From contig NZ_BMRE01000005.1 of the NCBI RefSeq assembly GCF_014648475.1, forward strand, positions 62,001-126,000: a DNA stretch of 64,000 nucleotides, read 5' to 3'. Shown one piece after another: positions 57,691-64,000 of the stretch. The DNA is from Lentzea flava (lineage in GTDB: Bacteria > Actinomycetota > Actinomycetes > Mycobacteriales > Pseudonocardiaceae). A model generated the notes under the pieces. The model was not told where the DNA came from. It was given only the letters and a program-made list of their open reading frames with translations, and made no database searches. The first letter of the stretch is position 1, and each line of letters begins with the position of its first letter. A program made the translations under genes and the position numbers.

Positions 57691-58835
57691 CGCTGATCGT
57701 CGGTGCCTCCGCCGCGGGTCTCGCGACCGCCGAGGCGTTGCGCCGCAAGGGTTACACCGGCCGCCTGACGATCCTCGGCGCCGAACCGCACCTGCCGTAC
57801 GACCGGCCGCCACTGTCCAAACAGGTCCTGTCCGGCGCGTGGGAACCCGCGAAGGCCCAGCTCCGGCCGGCGGAAGCGCTCGCCGCTCTCGACGCGGAGT
57901 TCGTGCTCGGCGACCCGGCCGTGCACCTCGACGTCGCCGAACGGGCCGTGCACACCGCGTCCGGTCGCGTGCTCGAGGCCGAGAACGTCGTGCTGGCAAC
58001 GGGTCTGCGCCCCCGCACGTTGCCGGGGCAGCGCACACTCCGGACGCTCGACGACGCACTGGCGTTGCGCTCGGACCTGCCGCAGTGCAAGCGGGCGGTC
58101 GTCGTCGGAGACGGCGTGCTGGGCGCCGAGATCGCCGCGACCGCGCGGCAGATGGGCGTCCCGGTCACCCTGGCCGGTCCGCAGCAGGCCCCGATGGAGC
58201 TCCAGCTCGGACCGGTGGTCGCCGGCCTGCTCGCCGAACTGCACACCTCTCAGGGCGTTGACCTGCGCCTCGGCGCGGCCGTCACCGGCGTCGAGGACGA
58301 CGGCGTGCTGCTGGAGACCGGCGACGTGCTGCCCGCCGACCTCGTCGTGGTGGCGTTCGGCTCCGCTCCGGCGACCGAGTGGTTGTCCAACAGCGGACTC
58401 GTGCTCGGCAACGGCGTCGTGTGCGACTCCCGCTGCCGTGCCGCCGACGGCATCTGGGCCGTGGGCGACGTCGCCCGCTGGCACCACGAGACGCTCGGCA
58501 GGCTGGTGCGGCTGGAGAACCGCACGAACGCCACCGAGCAGGCCGTCGCCGTCGCGGCCAACATCCTCGGCGCCGACCAGCCCTACACGCCGGTGCCGTA
58601 CTTCTGGACCGACCAGTTCGACGCGAAGATCCACGTCCACGGGTTCGCCGGGCCGGAAGCGTCCGTTGTGGAGGGAAGCCTGGCCGAACGACGTTTCGTG
58701 GTGCGGTATCACCGCGGCGGCGAGGTGGTCGGCGTGCTGGGCTGGAACATGCCCAAGCAGGCGCGGCAGCACCGCCAGGCGATCACTCCGCGTTGTCCCG
58801 CAACCGCCGCAGCATCAACGCCAGGTGCAGCCTGA
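57687..58835 (+). CDS. NAD(P)H:ferredoxin reductase (FAD-dependent, Rhodocoxin-reductase type)
   Basis: The product has 382 residues. The FAD-binding Rossmann start is VTLIVGASAAGLATAEALRR; YDRPPLSKQVLSG, VVLATGLRPRTLP, the NAD-binding AVVVGDGVLGAEIAATARQM and the second FAD site IWAVGDVARWH follow. The C-terminus (VPYFWTDQFDAKIHVHGFAG) is typical of reductases serving P450 ferredoxins. It completes the electron chain NAD(P)H to ferredoxin to P450. GTG 57687 overlaps the ferredoxin stop. The 3' end overlaps the convergent PucR gene by 53 bases. Confidence 0.93.
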   Translation: MTLIVGASAAGLATAEALRRKGYTGRLTILGAEPHLPYDRPPLSKQVLSGAWEPAKAQLRPAEALAALDAEFVLGDPAVHLDVAERAVHTASGRVLEAENVVLATGLRPRTLPGQRTLRTLDDALALRSDLPQCKRAVVVGDGVLGAEIAATARQMGVPVTLAGPQQAPMELQLGPVVAGLLAELHTSQGVDLRLGAAVTGVEDDGVLLETGDVLPADLVVVAFGSAPATEWLSNSGLVLGNGVVCDSRCRAADGIWAVGDVARWHHETLGRLVRLENRTNATEQAVAVAANILGADQPYTPVPYFWTDQFDAKIHVHGFAGPEASVVEGSLAERRFVVRYHRGGEVVGVLGWNMPKQARQHRQAITPRCPATAAASTPGAA

Positions 58836-59772
58836 ACCGTCCGGACGCCGAGTCGAGCTCGAACCCGAGCATCGACTCGGCACGGGCGAGCCGTGCGGTC
58901 ATCGTGCTGTGGTGCCGGTGCACCGCGGTCGCAGCCTTGCGCACCGACCCGGTCGCCGCGAGCGCGTCCAGCGCCGTGATCATGTCCGGTTCGGCGGCGA
59001 GCCGGTCGAGCACCCGCACGTCGGGCAACGCCGCGATGTCCGAGGGATCCAGCTGCTCGGCGATCAGCGCGAGGCCGCCGAGCCGTTCCCACCACTCGAC
59101 CGGATGACTGTCCGATGTGTACCGCAGCGCCGTCCGCGCGGCCTGCCACGACTTGGCCGCGTCGATGGCGGGCACCACCGGCCCGATCCCGAGCCTGCCC
59201 TCGGCCTCGGGAACCTCCGTGACCAGCACCGCCCGCACGGTGCCCAGCAACGCCGACCGCCCCTCGATCTCGCCGGTGGTGGCGAGCACCCGCAACGGGC
59301 TCGTCGCCGCGATGCCGAGCAGGTGCAGGGCGCGGGACCGTTCCGCGGTGCCGACGCCGTGCGAGAGAACCAGTTCGACGAGCGCGGGATCGCCGAGTTC
59401 GGGCAGGGGGACGCTGGAGTGGTCGAGCAGCACGGCGGCGGCGATCGCGAAGCGTTCCAGCAACATGTCGTCCAGCGGCGCGGGCGTGCCCTCGCGCGCG
59501 ACCCAGACCTCCACACCACCCTCGAGCGACCGCACCGCGGCCCGCCTCGGCACCGGCCCCGCCGTGACGGCGGCACCCGAGTCGGCCCGCAGCGCGAGCC
59601 CCTGGCCGGGCGCGGAAAGACCCACCGGGCACCCGGCGAGCTCGGCCGTGCTGCGCACCAGCGTGTCGAGGCCCGCGCGCTCGGTGATGAGGCGATCGAA
59701 GAACCCGATCACCCGCACCGCGTTCTCGGCGTCGGCGTCCAGCGCGGACAACCTCAGCAGCAGGCCTCTCAT
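58783..59772 (-). CDS. PucR-family (CdaR-like) transcriptional regulator
   Basis: The product has 329 residues. The N-terminal two thirds form a GAF-like sensor with the core FDRLITERAGLDTLVRSTAEL. The C-terminal helix-turn-helix of the PucR type (HTH_30) spans about 270-325: LDALAATGSVRKAATAVHRH, HSTMTARLARAESMLGFEL and RFRLHLALMLRRLR. The ATG lies six bases after TATGGT (leaderless). It is divergent from an esterase gene, and a 13-bp inverted repeat lies between them, which is its likely binding site. The inducer is unknown. Confidence 0.88.
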   Translation of the reverse strand: MRGLLLRLSALDADAENAVRVIGFFDRLITERAGLDTLVRSTAELAGCPVGLSAPGQGLALRADSGAAVTAGPVPRRAAVRSLEGGVEVWVAREGTPAPLDDMLLERFAIAAAVLLDHSSVPLPELGDPALVELVLSHGVGTAERSRALHLLGIAATSPLRVLATTGEIEGRSALLGTVRAVLVTEVPEAEGRLGIGPVVPAIDAAKSWQAARTALRYTSDSHPVEWWERLGGLALIAEQLDPSDIAALPDVRVLDRLAAEPDMITALDALAATGSVRKAATAVHRHHSTMTARLARAESMLGFELDSASGRFRLHLALMLRRLRDNAE

Positions 59773-59784
59773 CCCGCCACCATA
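59773..59784 (-). promoter_or_regulatory. Leaderless promoter of the PucR gene
   Basis: TATGGT (minus strand, 59784 to 59779) lies six bases before the ATG. Confidence 0.45.
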
Positions 59785-59790
59785 ACCCCA

Positions 59791-59832
59791 GACACGTGGC
59801 GGGTCCGGTGCCGTGATTGCCCGCCACGTGTC
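59791..59832. promoter_or_regulatory. 13-bp inverted repeat between PucR and esterase genes
   Basis: GACACGTGGCGGG (59791-59803) and CCCGCCACGTGTC (59820-59832) are a perfect inverted repeat, 16 bases apart. It covers the presumed -35 of the PucR gene and lies 38 bases before the esterase ATG, so a regulator bound here could act on both genes. Confidence 0.6.
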
Positions 59833-59870
59833 GGCTGCCCGCCCCGCCACCCCGAGCCGAGGATCAGGTC

Positions 59871-60821
59871 ATGAGCTACGCCATCGACCCCGAACTGCTG
59901 CCCTGGCTCGACATGCTGCCGTCAGTGGTGTTGCAGGACTACGACGCCCTCGTGGCCGCGCGCGCCCAGCGTTCCCAGCTGAGCGACCTCGTGCCCGCCT
60001 ACGAGCCGGCGAACCCGGTCGACGTCCGCGACACCGCCGTCCCCGGCCCGTCCGACGCGCCCGACGTGCCGGTGCGCATCTACACCCCGGCGAACCGGAC
60101 CGAAGCCGTGCCCGGACTGGTCTACCTCCACGGCGGCGGGTTCGTTCTCGGCGACCTGGACATGTTCCACCCGCACGTCCTGCGGCTCGCCGACGAGCTG
60201 GGCATCGTCATCGTGTCGGTCGACTACCGGCTGGCGCCCGAGCACCCGTTCCCGACACCGGTCGAGGACTGCTACGCCGCGCTGCAGTGGGTCGCGGCGA
60301 AGGCCGACGAACTGGGCATCGACCCGAAGCGCCTCGGCATCGGAGGCGAGAGCGCCGGTGGCGGGCTCACCGCCGGGACCGTGCTGCTGGCCCGTGATCG
60401 CGGCGGTCCCGAGCTCTGCTTCCAGTACCTCGGCATTCCCGAGCTGGACGACCGCCTCGACACGGAGTCGATGCGCGACTACGTCGACACCCCGCTGTGG
60501 AACCGGCCCAACGCCATCTTCAGCTGGACCAGCTACCTCGGCACCGAGCCGGGCGGCGACGACGTCTCGCCCTACGCCGCACCCGCCCGCGCCACCGACC
60601 TGGCGGGTCTGCCACCGGCGTTCGTGACCACCTGCCAGTACGACCCGCTGCGCGACGAGGGCATCGAGTACGCCCGGCGGCTCGCCCACGCCGGCGTGCC
60701 GACCGAGCTGCGCCACTACCCCGCCACGTTCCACGGGTCCTCCTTCGTCGAGAGTGCGGAGATCACCCGCAGGATGTTCGCCGACGAGCTGGAGGCGTTG
60801 CGCCGCGGTCTGCGAATCTGA
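59871..60821 (+). CDS. Alpha/beta hydrolase, hormone-sensitive-lipase-like esterase
   Basis: The product has 316 residues. The HSL family signature is present: VYLHGGGFVLGDLDMF (oxyanion hole HGGG), IVSVDYRLAPEHPFPTPVED, the catalytic serine in LGIGGESAGGGLTAGTVL, the aspartate in CQYDPLRDEGIEYA and the histidine in ATFHGSSFVES. It hydrolyses short or medium acyl esters. The ATG at 59871 follows GAGGATC. It is divergent from a PucR regulator with an inverted repeat between them. A strong intrinsic terminator follows, so it is monocistronic. Confidence 0.9.
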   Translation: MSYAIDPELLPWLDMLPSVVLQDYDALVAARAQRSQLSDLVPAYEPANPVDVRDTAVPGPSDAPDVPVRIYTPANRTEAVPGLVYLHGGGFVLGDLDMFHPHVLRLADELGIVIVSVDYRLAPEHPFPTPVEDCYAALQWVAAKADELGIDPKRLGIGGESAGGGLTAGTVLLARDRGGPELCFQYLGIPELDDRLDTESMRDYVDTPLWNRPNAIFSWTSYLGTEPGGDDVSPYAAPARATDLAGLPPAFVTTCQYDPLRDEGIEYARRLAHAGVPTELRHYPATFHGSSFVESAEITRRMFADELEALRRGLRI

Positions 60822-60837
60822 ACCGTTTCTCCCCCGG

Positions 60838-60866
60838 CCCGCGCGTTCGCGAGAACGCGCGGGTTT
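60838..60866 (+). terminator. Intrinsic terminator after the esterase gene
   Basis: A perfect 11-bp stem CCCGCGCGTTC (60838-60848) with GAACGCGCGGG (60853-60863) and a GCGA loop is followed directly by TTTCGTT. Confidence 0.7.
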
Positions 60867-61016
60867 CGTTCGACTGTCGATTCGACAAATCCCTGCCGAA
60901 GAATCCGCTCCAACTATTCGCGCGACCTGCGATCCGGCCGGGAAAAGGGGTTCCGGTCGCCGTGGACCCGATCGTCGAACGCGCGCGAATTCGACTGCGC
61001 ACAATCCGTTGAAAGC

Positions 61017-61065
61017 TTGACCACCTCTGACACCCCGCCCTACCTTAAGCCCGGAAAGCGCTTTC
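61017..61065 (+). promoter_or_regulatory. Promoter and palindromic operator of the GH5 cellulase gene
   Basis: TTGACC (61017-61022) and TACCTT (61041-61046) are 18 bases apart. Eight bases further on is the perfect 12-bp palindrome GAAAGCGCTTTC (61054-61065). Its AGCGCT core is shared by LacI-family operators such as CebR sites. A repressor bound there would block transcription just after initiation. The gene's GGAG ribosome binding site lies further down, before ATG 61110. Confidence 0.6.
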
Positions 61066-61109
61066 TGAAACGTCGGTACAAACCCCGCCGCTGAAGAGAG
61101 AGGAGCGCC

Positions 61110-62300
61110 ATGACTCCCGGAAAACGAAGGTTCAGCGGCATTGCGCTGACCGTCCTGCTGACAGTCGCCACGGCCGTGACCGGCCCGGCGAACCAGGCAT
61201 CGGCGGCCACCGCGGCGCAGATCGTCGCCGACATGGGCGCCGGCTGGAACCTGGGCAACCAGCTGGAGGCCAACTCGGGTGGCGTCCCGAGCGAGACGGC
61301 GTGGGGCCAGCCGACCGTCACGCAGGCTCTCATCGACAAGGTGAAGGCCGCCGGGTTCAAGACCATCCGGATTCCGGTCTCGTACCTGAACCACATCGGC
61401 TCCGGCCCGAACTACACGATCAACGCCGGCTGGCTGAACCGGATCCAGGAAGTCGTCGACTACGCCTACAACCGCGGCCTGTACGTGCTGATCAACATGC
61501 ACGGCGACGGCTACAAGACCATCTACGGCGCCTGGCTGATCTGCGACGCGCAGAACCAGACGGAGATCAGGGCCAAGTACCAGAAGGTGTGGCAGCAGAT
61601 CGCGACCAGGTTCGCGAACTACGACCAGCGCCTGATCCTCGAGTCGATGAACGAGAACTTCGACGGCCAGTGGGGCCGGCCGACCCAGCCGTGCTACTCG
61701 AACATCAACAGCTACAACCAGATCTTCGTGGACACCGTGCGCAGGGCGGGCGGCAACAACCCGTCCCGGTGGCTGCTCGTCCCCGGCTGGAACACCAACA
61801 TCGACTACACGGCAGGCGACTACGGCTTCGTGCTGCCGACCGACCGGTACCGCTCCCCCTCGATCCCCAGCAGCGAGAAGCGCATCATGATCTCGGTCCA
61901 CTACTACGACCCGTGGGACTTCACGGGCGAGGAGAGCACCAGGATCACGCAGTGGGGCCGGGGCTCGACCGACGCGTCGAGGAAGTCGACCTGGGGCCAG
62001 GAGGACTTTCTCGACGGGCAGCTGAAGAAGATGTACGACAAGTTCGTCAGGCAGGGATACCCGGTGGTCGTCGGTGAGTACGGCGCGATCGACAAGGCGT
62101 TCGCCGACTCCACGAACCCGCGGTACCGCGCGGACTACGTGCGAGCCGTCGCGGCCACCGCCAAGAAGTACGGGGCAGCCCCCGTCTACTGGGACAACGG
62201 CTACACCGGCCAGTACGGGTTCGGGCTGATCGACCGGCGGAGTCTCGCGATCACCCAGCAGGGCATGATCAACGCCATCAGGAGCGGCGCCGGCGCGTGA
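61110..62300 (+). CDS. Secreted GH5 cellulase (endoglucanase-like)
   Basis: The product has 396 residues. The Sec signal (about 1-32, ending ANQASAA) is followed by a GH5 TIM barrel: ADMGAGWNLGNQLEANSGG, TIRIPVSYLNHIG, YVLINMHGDGYKT, LILESMNENFDGQWG (acid/base glutamate), ISVHYYDPWDFTGEE and PVVVGEYGAIDKA (nucleophile). The layout, with the WNLGNQLE start, fits clostridial-type GH5 cellulases. It cuts beta-1,4-glucan or related chains outside the cell. A palindromic operator of LacI type lies upstream and a terminator downstream. It is a neighbour of a sugar ABC transporter. Confidence 0.92.
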   Translation: MTPGKRRFSGIALTVLLTVATAVTGPANQASAATAAQIVADMGAGWNLGNQLEANSGGVPSETAWGQPTVTQALIDKVKAAGFKTIRIPVSYLNHIGSGPNYTINAGWLNRIQEVVDYAYNRGLYVLINMHGDGYKTIYGAWLICDAQNQTEIRAKYQKVWQQIATRFANYDQRLILESMNENFDGQWGRPTQPCYSNINSYNQIFVDTVRRAGGNNPSRWLLVPGWNTNIDYTAGDYGFVLPTDRYRSPSIPSSEKRIMISVHYYDPWDFTGEESTRITQWGRGSTDASRKSTWGQEDFLDGQLKKMYDKFVRQGYPVVVGEYGAIDKAFADSTNPRYRADYVRAVAATAKKYGAAPVYWDNGYTGQYGFGLIDRRSLAITQQGMINAIRSGAGA

Positions 62301-62307
62301 CCGCTCG

Positions 62308-62339
62308 GTGTCGCCGCGGCCCTTGTCGCGGCGACACCA
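62308..62339 (+). terminator. Hairpin terminator after the GH5 cellulase gene
   Basis: A perfect 12-bp stem GGTGTCGCCGCG (62308-62319) with CGCGGCGACACC (62328-62339) lies 8 bases past the stop. Confidence 0.6.
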
Positions 62340-62392
62340 CCCACGTCCGCGCAGGTCGGCCCAGGTCCGTGCAGGTGAAACCGGTTCCGCCC

Positions 62393-62462
62393 TGTGAGCG
62401 CTAACATCAATTTGGTCTCGGAGTTAACAAGACCTTGACGGAAAGATTGTTAGCGATAACAC
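62393..62462 (+). promoter_or_regulatory. Promoter with two LacI-type operators before the sugar transporter
   Basis: TTGACG (62435-62440) and TAACAC (62457-62462) are 16 bases apart. TGTTAGCGATAACA (62448-62461) overlaps the -10; TGTGAGCGCTAACA (62393-62406) lies 55 bases upstream of it. Two such sites suggest looping repression. The ATG is only 9 bases after the -10 and there is no ribosome binding site, so the mRNA has essentially no leader. Confidence 0.65.
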
Positions 62463-62471
62463 TCGCCGCCT

Positions 62472-63554
62472 ATGAGGCTCCCGCACATCGCCGCCGCCGC
62501 GCTGGTTCTCACGCTGACAGCCTGCGGTTCGGCGGAGAAGACCATCGACAAGCAAGGCGGCTCGAACGAGGGCGCGCTCGTGGGCGTGACCATGCCGACC
62601 CGGTCGTCGGAACGGTGGATCCACGACGGCGACAACATCAAGAAGGCCCTGGAAGGCAAGGGCTACAAGGTCGATCTGCAGTACGCCGAGAACGACATCC
62701 CCACCCAGGCGAACCAGATCGAGAACCAGATCACCAAGGGCGCCAAGCTCCTGATCGTCGCCTCGATCGACGGCACCGCGATCACGTCGCAGCTGCAGCA
62801 GGCCGCGGACGCCAAGATCCCGGTGATCGCCTACGACCGGCTGATCCGGCAGAGCCCGAACGTCGACTACTACGCGACGTTCGACAACTTCAAGGTCGGT
62901 GTGGAGCAGGCGAACTCGCTGCTCGCCGGCCTGAAGACGCGCGGTGAGGGTCCGTTCAACATCGAGCTGTTCGCGGGCTCGCCGGACGACAACAACGCCA
63001 CGTTCTTCTTCAACGGCGCGATGTCGGTGCTGCAGCCGCTCATCGACCAGGGCAAGCTCGTCGTGAAGTCCGGCCAGAAGGACTTCAAGACCGTCGCGAT
63101 CCTGCGCTGGGACCCGGCCACCGCGCAGAAGCGCATGGAGGACATCCTCACCTCGACCTACGGTGGTGCGAAGGTCGACGGCGTCCTCTCCCCGTACGAC
63201 GGCATCTCGATCGGCATCCTGTCCGCGCTCAAGAGCGGTGGCTACGGCGCCGCCGGTCAGGCCTACCCGATCGTGACCGGTCAGGACGCCGAGGTCGCCT
63301 CGGTGAAGTCGATCATCGCCGGTGAGCAGTACTCCACGATCCACAAGGACACCCGCAAGCTCGCCGAGGTCACCGTGACGATGGCCGACGCCGTGCTCAA
63401 GGGCGGCAAGCCCGAGGTGAACAACACCAAGGACTACGACAACGGCGTCAAGGTCGTCCCGTCGTACCTGCTGCAGCCCGTCCCGGTCGACAAGGCCAAC
63501 TACAAGAAAGAGCTGATCGACACCGGTTACTACACCGCCGACCAGCTCAAGTGA
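62472..63554 (+). CDS. chvE: Sugar ABC transporter substrate-binding lipoprotein (ChvE-like)
   Basis: The product has 360 residues. The lipobox is LTLTACGS with the modified Cys near residue 17. The periplasmic-binding (type I) domain carries [79 protein letters not shown] and [16 protein letters not shown], all typical of ChvE and multiple-sugar (monosaccharide) receptors. It captures aldoses such as xylose, arabinose or galactose; which one is unknown. It is followed 6 bases later by the ATPase gene. LacI-type operators control it. Confidence 0.92.
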   Translation: MRLPHIAAAALVLTLTACGSAEKTIDKQGGSNEGALVGVTMPTRSSERWIHDGDNIKKALEGKGYKVDLQYAENDIPTQANQIENQITKGAKLLIVASIDGTAITSQLQQAADAKIPVIAYDRLIRQSPNVDYYATFDNFKVGVEQANSLLAGLKTRGEGPFNIELFAGSPDDNNATFFFNGAMSVLQPLIDQGKLVVKSGQKDFKTVAILRWDPATAQKRMEDILTSTYGGAKVDGVLSPYDGISIGILSALKSGGYGAAGQAYPIVTGQDAEVASVKSIIAGEQYSTIHKDTRKLAEVTVTMADAVLKGGKPEVNNTKDYDNGVKVVPSYLLQPVPVDKANYKKELIDTGYYTADQLK

Positions 63555-63560
63555 GAAAAC

Positions 63561-64000
63561 GTGTCTGACGAAATCCTGGTGATGCGCGGCATCACCAAGA
63601 GGTTCGCAGGGGTCACCGCGCTGCACGACGTCACGTTGAGCGTGCGGCGCGGTGAGATCCACGCGATCTGCGGAGAGAACGGCGCGGGCAAGTCCACGCT
63701 GATGAAGGTGCTGTCGGGCGTTCACCCGCACGGCACGTACGAAGGCGAGATCGTCTTCGACGGCGAGCCGTGTGCGTTCCACGGCGTGCGCGACAGCGAG
63801 CGGCGCGGCATCGTGATCATCCACCAGGAGCTGGCGCTGTGCGGCCAGCTCTCGGTGGCGGAGAACCTGTTCCTGGGCAACGAAAGAGCGCGGCGCGGGT
63901 TCATCGACTGGAACCGCACCAACCACGAGGCGCAGGCGCTGCTCGATCGCGTCGGTCTCCGCGAGAACCCCACCACGCCGGTCAACGACCTCGGTGTCGG
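63561..64000 (+). CDS. Sugar ABC transporter ATP-binding protein (MmsA/GguA-like), 3' part cut off
   Basis: The first 146 residues are visible. Walker A is [16 protein letters not shown]; the Q-loop follows in [20 protein letters not shown], with the start [19 protein letters not shown]. The family usually has two fused ATPase domains of about 500 residues in all. It powers import of the sugar bound by the preceding ChvE-like lipoprotein, and a permease gene is expected beyond the window. GTG 63561 lies six bases after the chvE stop. Confidence 0.92.
   Translation, partial: MSDEILVMRGITKRFAGVTALHDVTLSVRRGEIHAICGENGAGKSTLMKVLSGVHPHGTYEGEIVFDGEPCAFHGVRDSERRGIVIIHQELALCGQLSVAENLFLGNERARRGFIDWNRTNHEAQALLDRVGLRENPTTPVNDLGV

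Noticed and set aside
1..64000. tRNA, rRNA, prophage or integrative-element attachment sites
   Set aside because: I saw no cloverleaf-like sequence, rRNA core, integrase or phage structural gene; a tRNA scan was not possible here, so a single missed tRNA cannot be fully excluded.

Overview
This is a gene-dense, high-GC stretch of an actinobacterial chromosome. GTG starts, GTGA/ATGA start-stop overlaps, SARP and GAF-ANTAR regulators, an MptB-type mannosyltransferase, rare TTA leucine codons and many apparently leaderless promoters point to an actinomycete. Pseudonocardiales (Lentzea, Saccharothrix or Actinosynnema-like) is a guess from overall feel, not a placement. I saw no rRNA, tRNA, CRISPR array or prophage.

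Layout. 1-5.4 kb: a truncated SARP regulator, a large AfsR-type regulator and, divergent from it, a compact three-gene cluster encoding a 47-residue Cys-containing peptide plus SdpA-like and SdpB-like proteins. 5.4-14.4 kb: WYL regulator, NTF2-like and DUF488 proteins, a DUF222/HNH gene flanked by copies of an inverted repeat, a secreted nuclease-fold protein, a secreted M28 peptidase and an MFS exporter. 14.5-22.6 kb: signalling genes (GAF-ANTAR, two-component pair, Ser/Thr kinase, TetR) and an AlaX / XRE-cupin / threonine aldolase operon. 22.6-32.5 kb: MptB with two tandem GT87 mannosyltransferases, a NYN-domain protein, a secreted GH2 enzyme, and a molybdopterin oxidoreductase operon. 32.8-39.8 kb: a DUF4062-STAND-TPR NTPase, a TPR-CHAT protease and a subtilisin-like protease, which together resemble a conflict or defence module. 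39.9-44.1 kb: a secreted M14 carboxypeptidase followed by about 1 kb of non-coding DNA holding four copies of a roughly 170-bp structured repeat. 44.1-52 kb: ligA, a PLP-enzyme remnant, a MerR regulator, a GH5 enzyme, and a VanX / racemase / D-Ala-D-X ligase / acyltransferase operon. 52-64 kb: a metallo-hydrolase with NAD kinase, an epoxide-hydrolase-like protein, an MFS pseudogene, a P450-TetR-ferredoxin-reductase operon, a divergent PucR/esterase pair, a GH5 cellulase and the start of a sugar ABC transporter.

The best candidates for something new are the mini-Sdp cluster (3.7-5.4 kb), the STAND/CHAT/S8 module (32.8-39.8 kb), the split-VanT operon (48.2-51.9 kb) and the fourfold structured repeat (43.05-44.08 kb). 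A shared regulatory theme also shows: a nearly identical promoter-operator lies before the secreted nuclease-fold gene (10.66 kb) and before the sugar-binding protein gene (62.45 kb), which suggests one LacI-family regulator for both.
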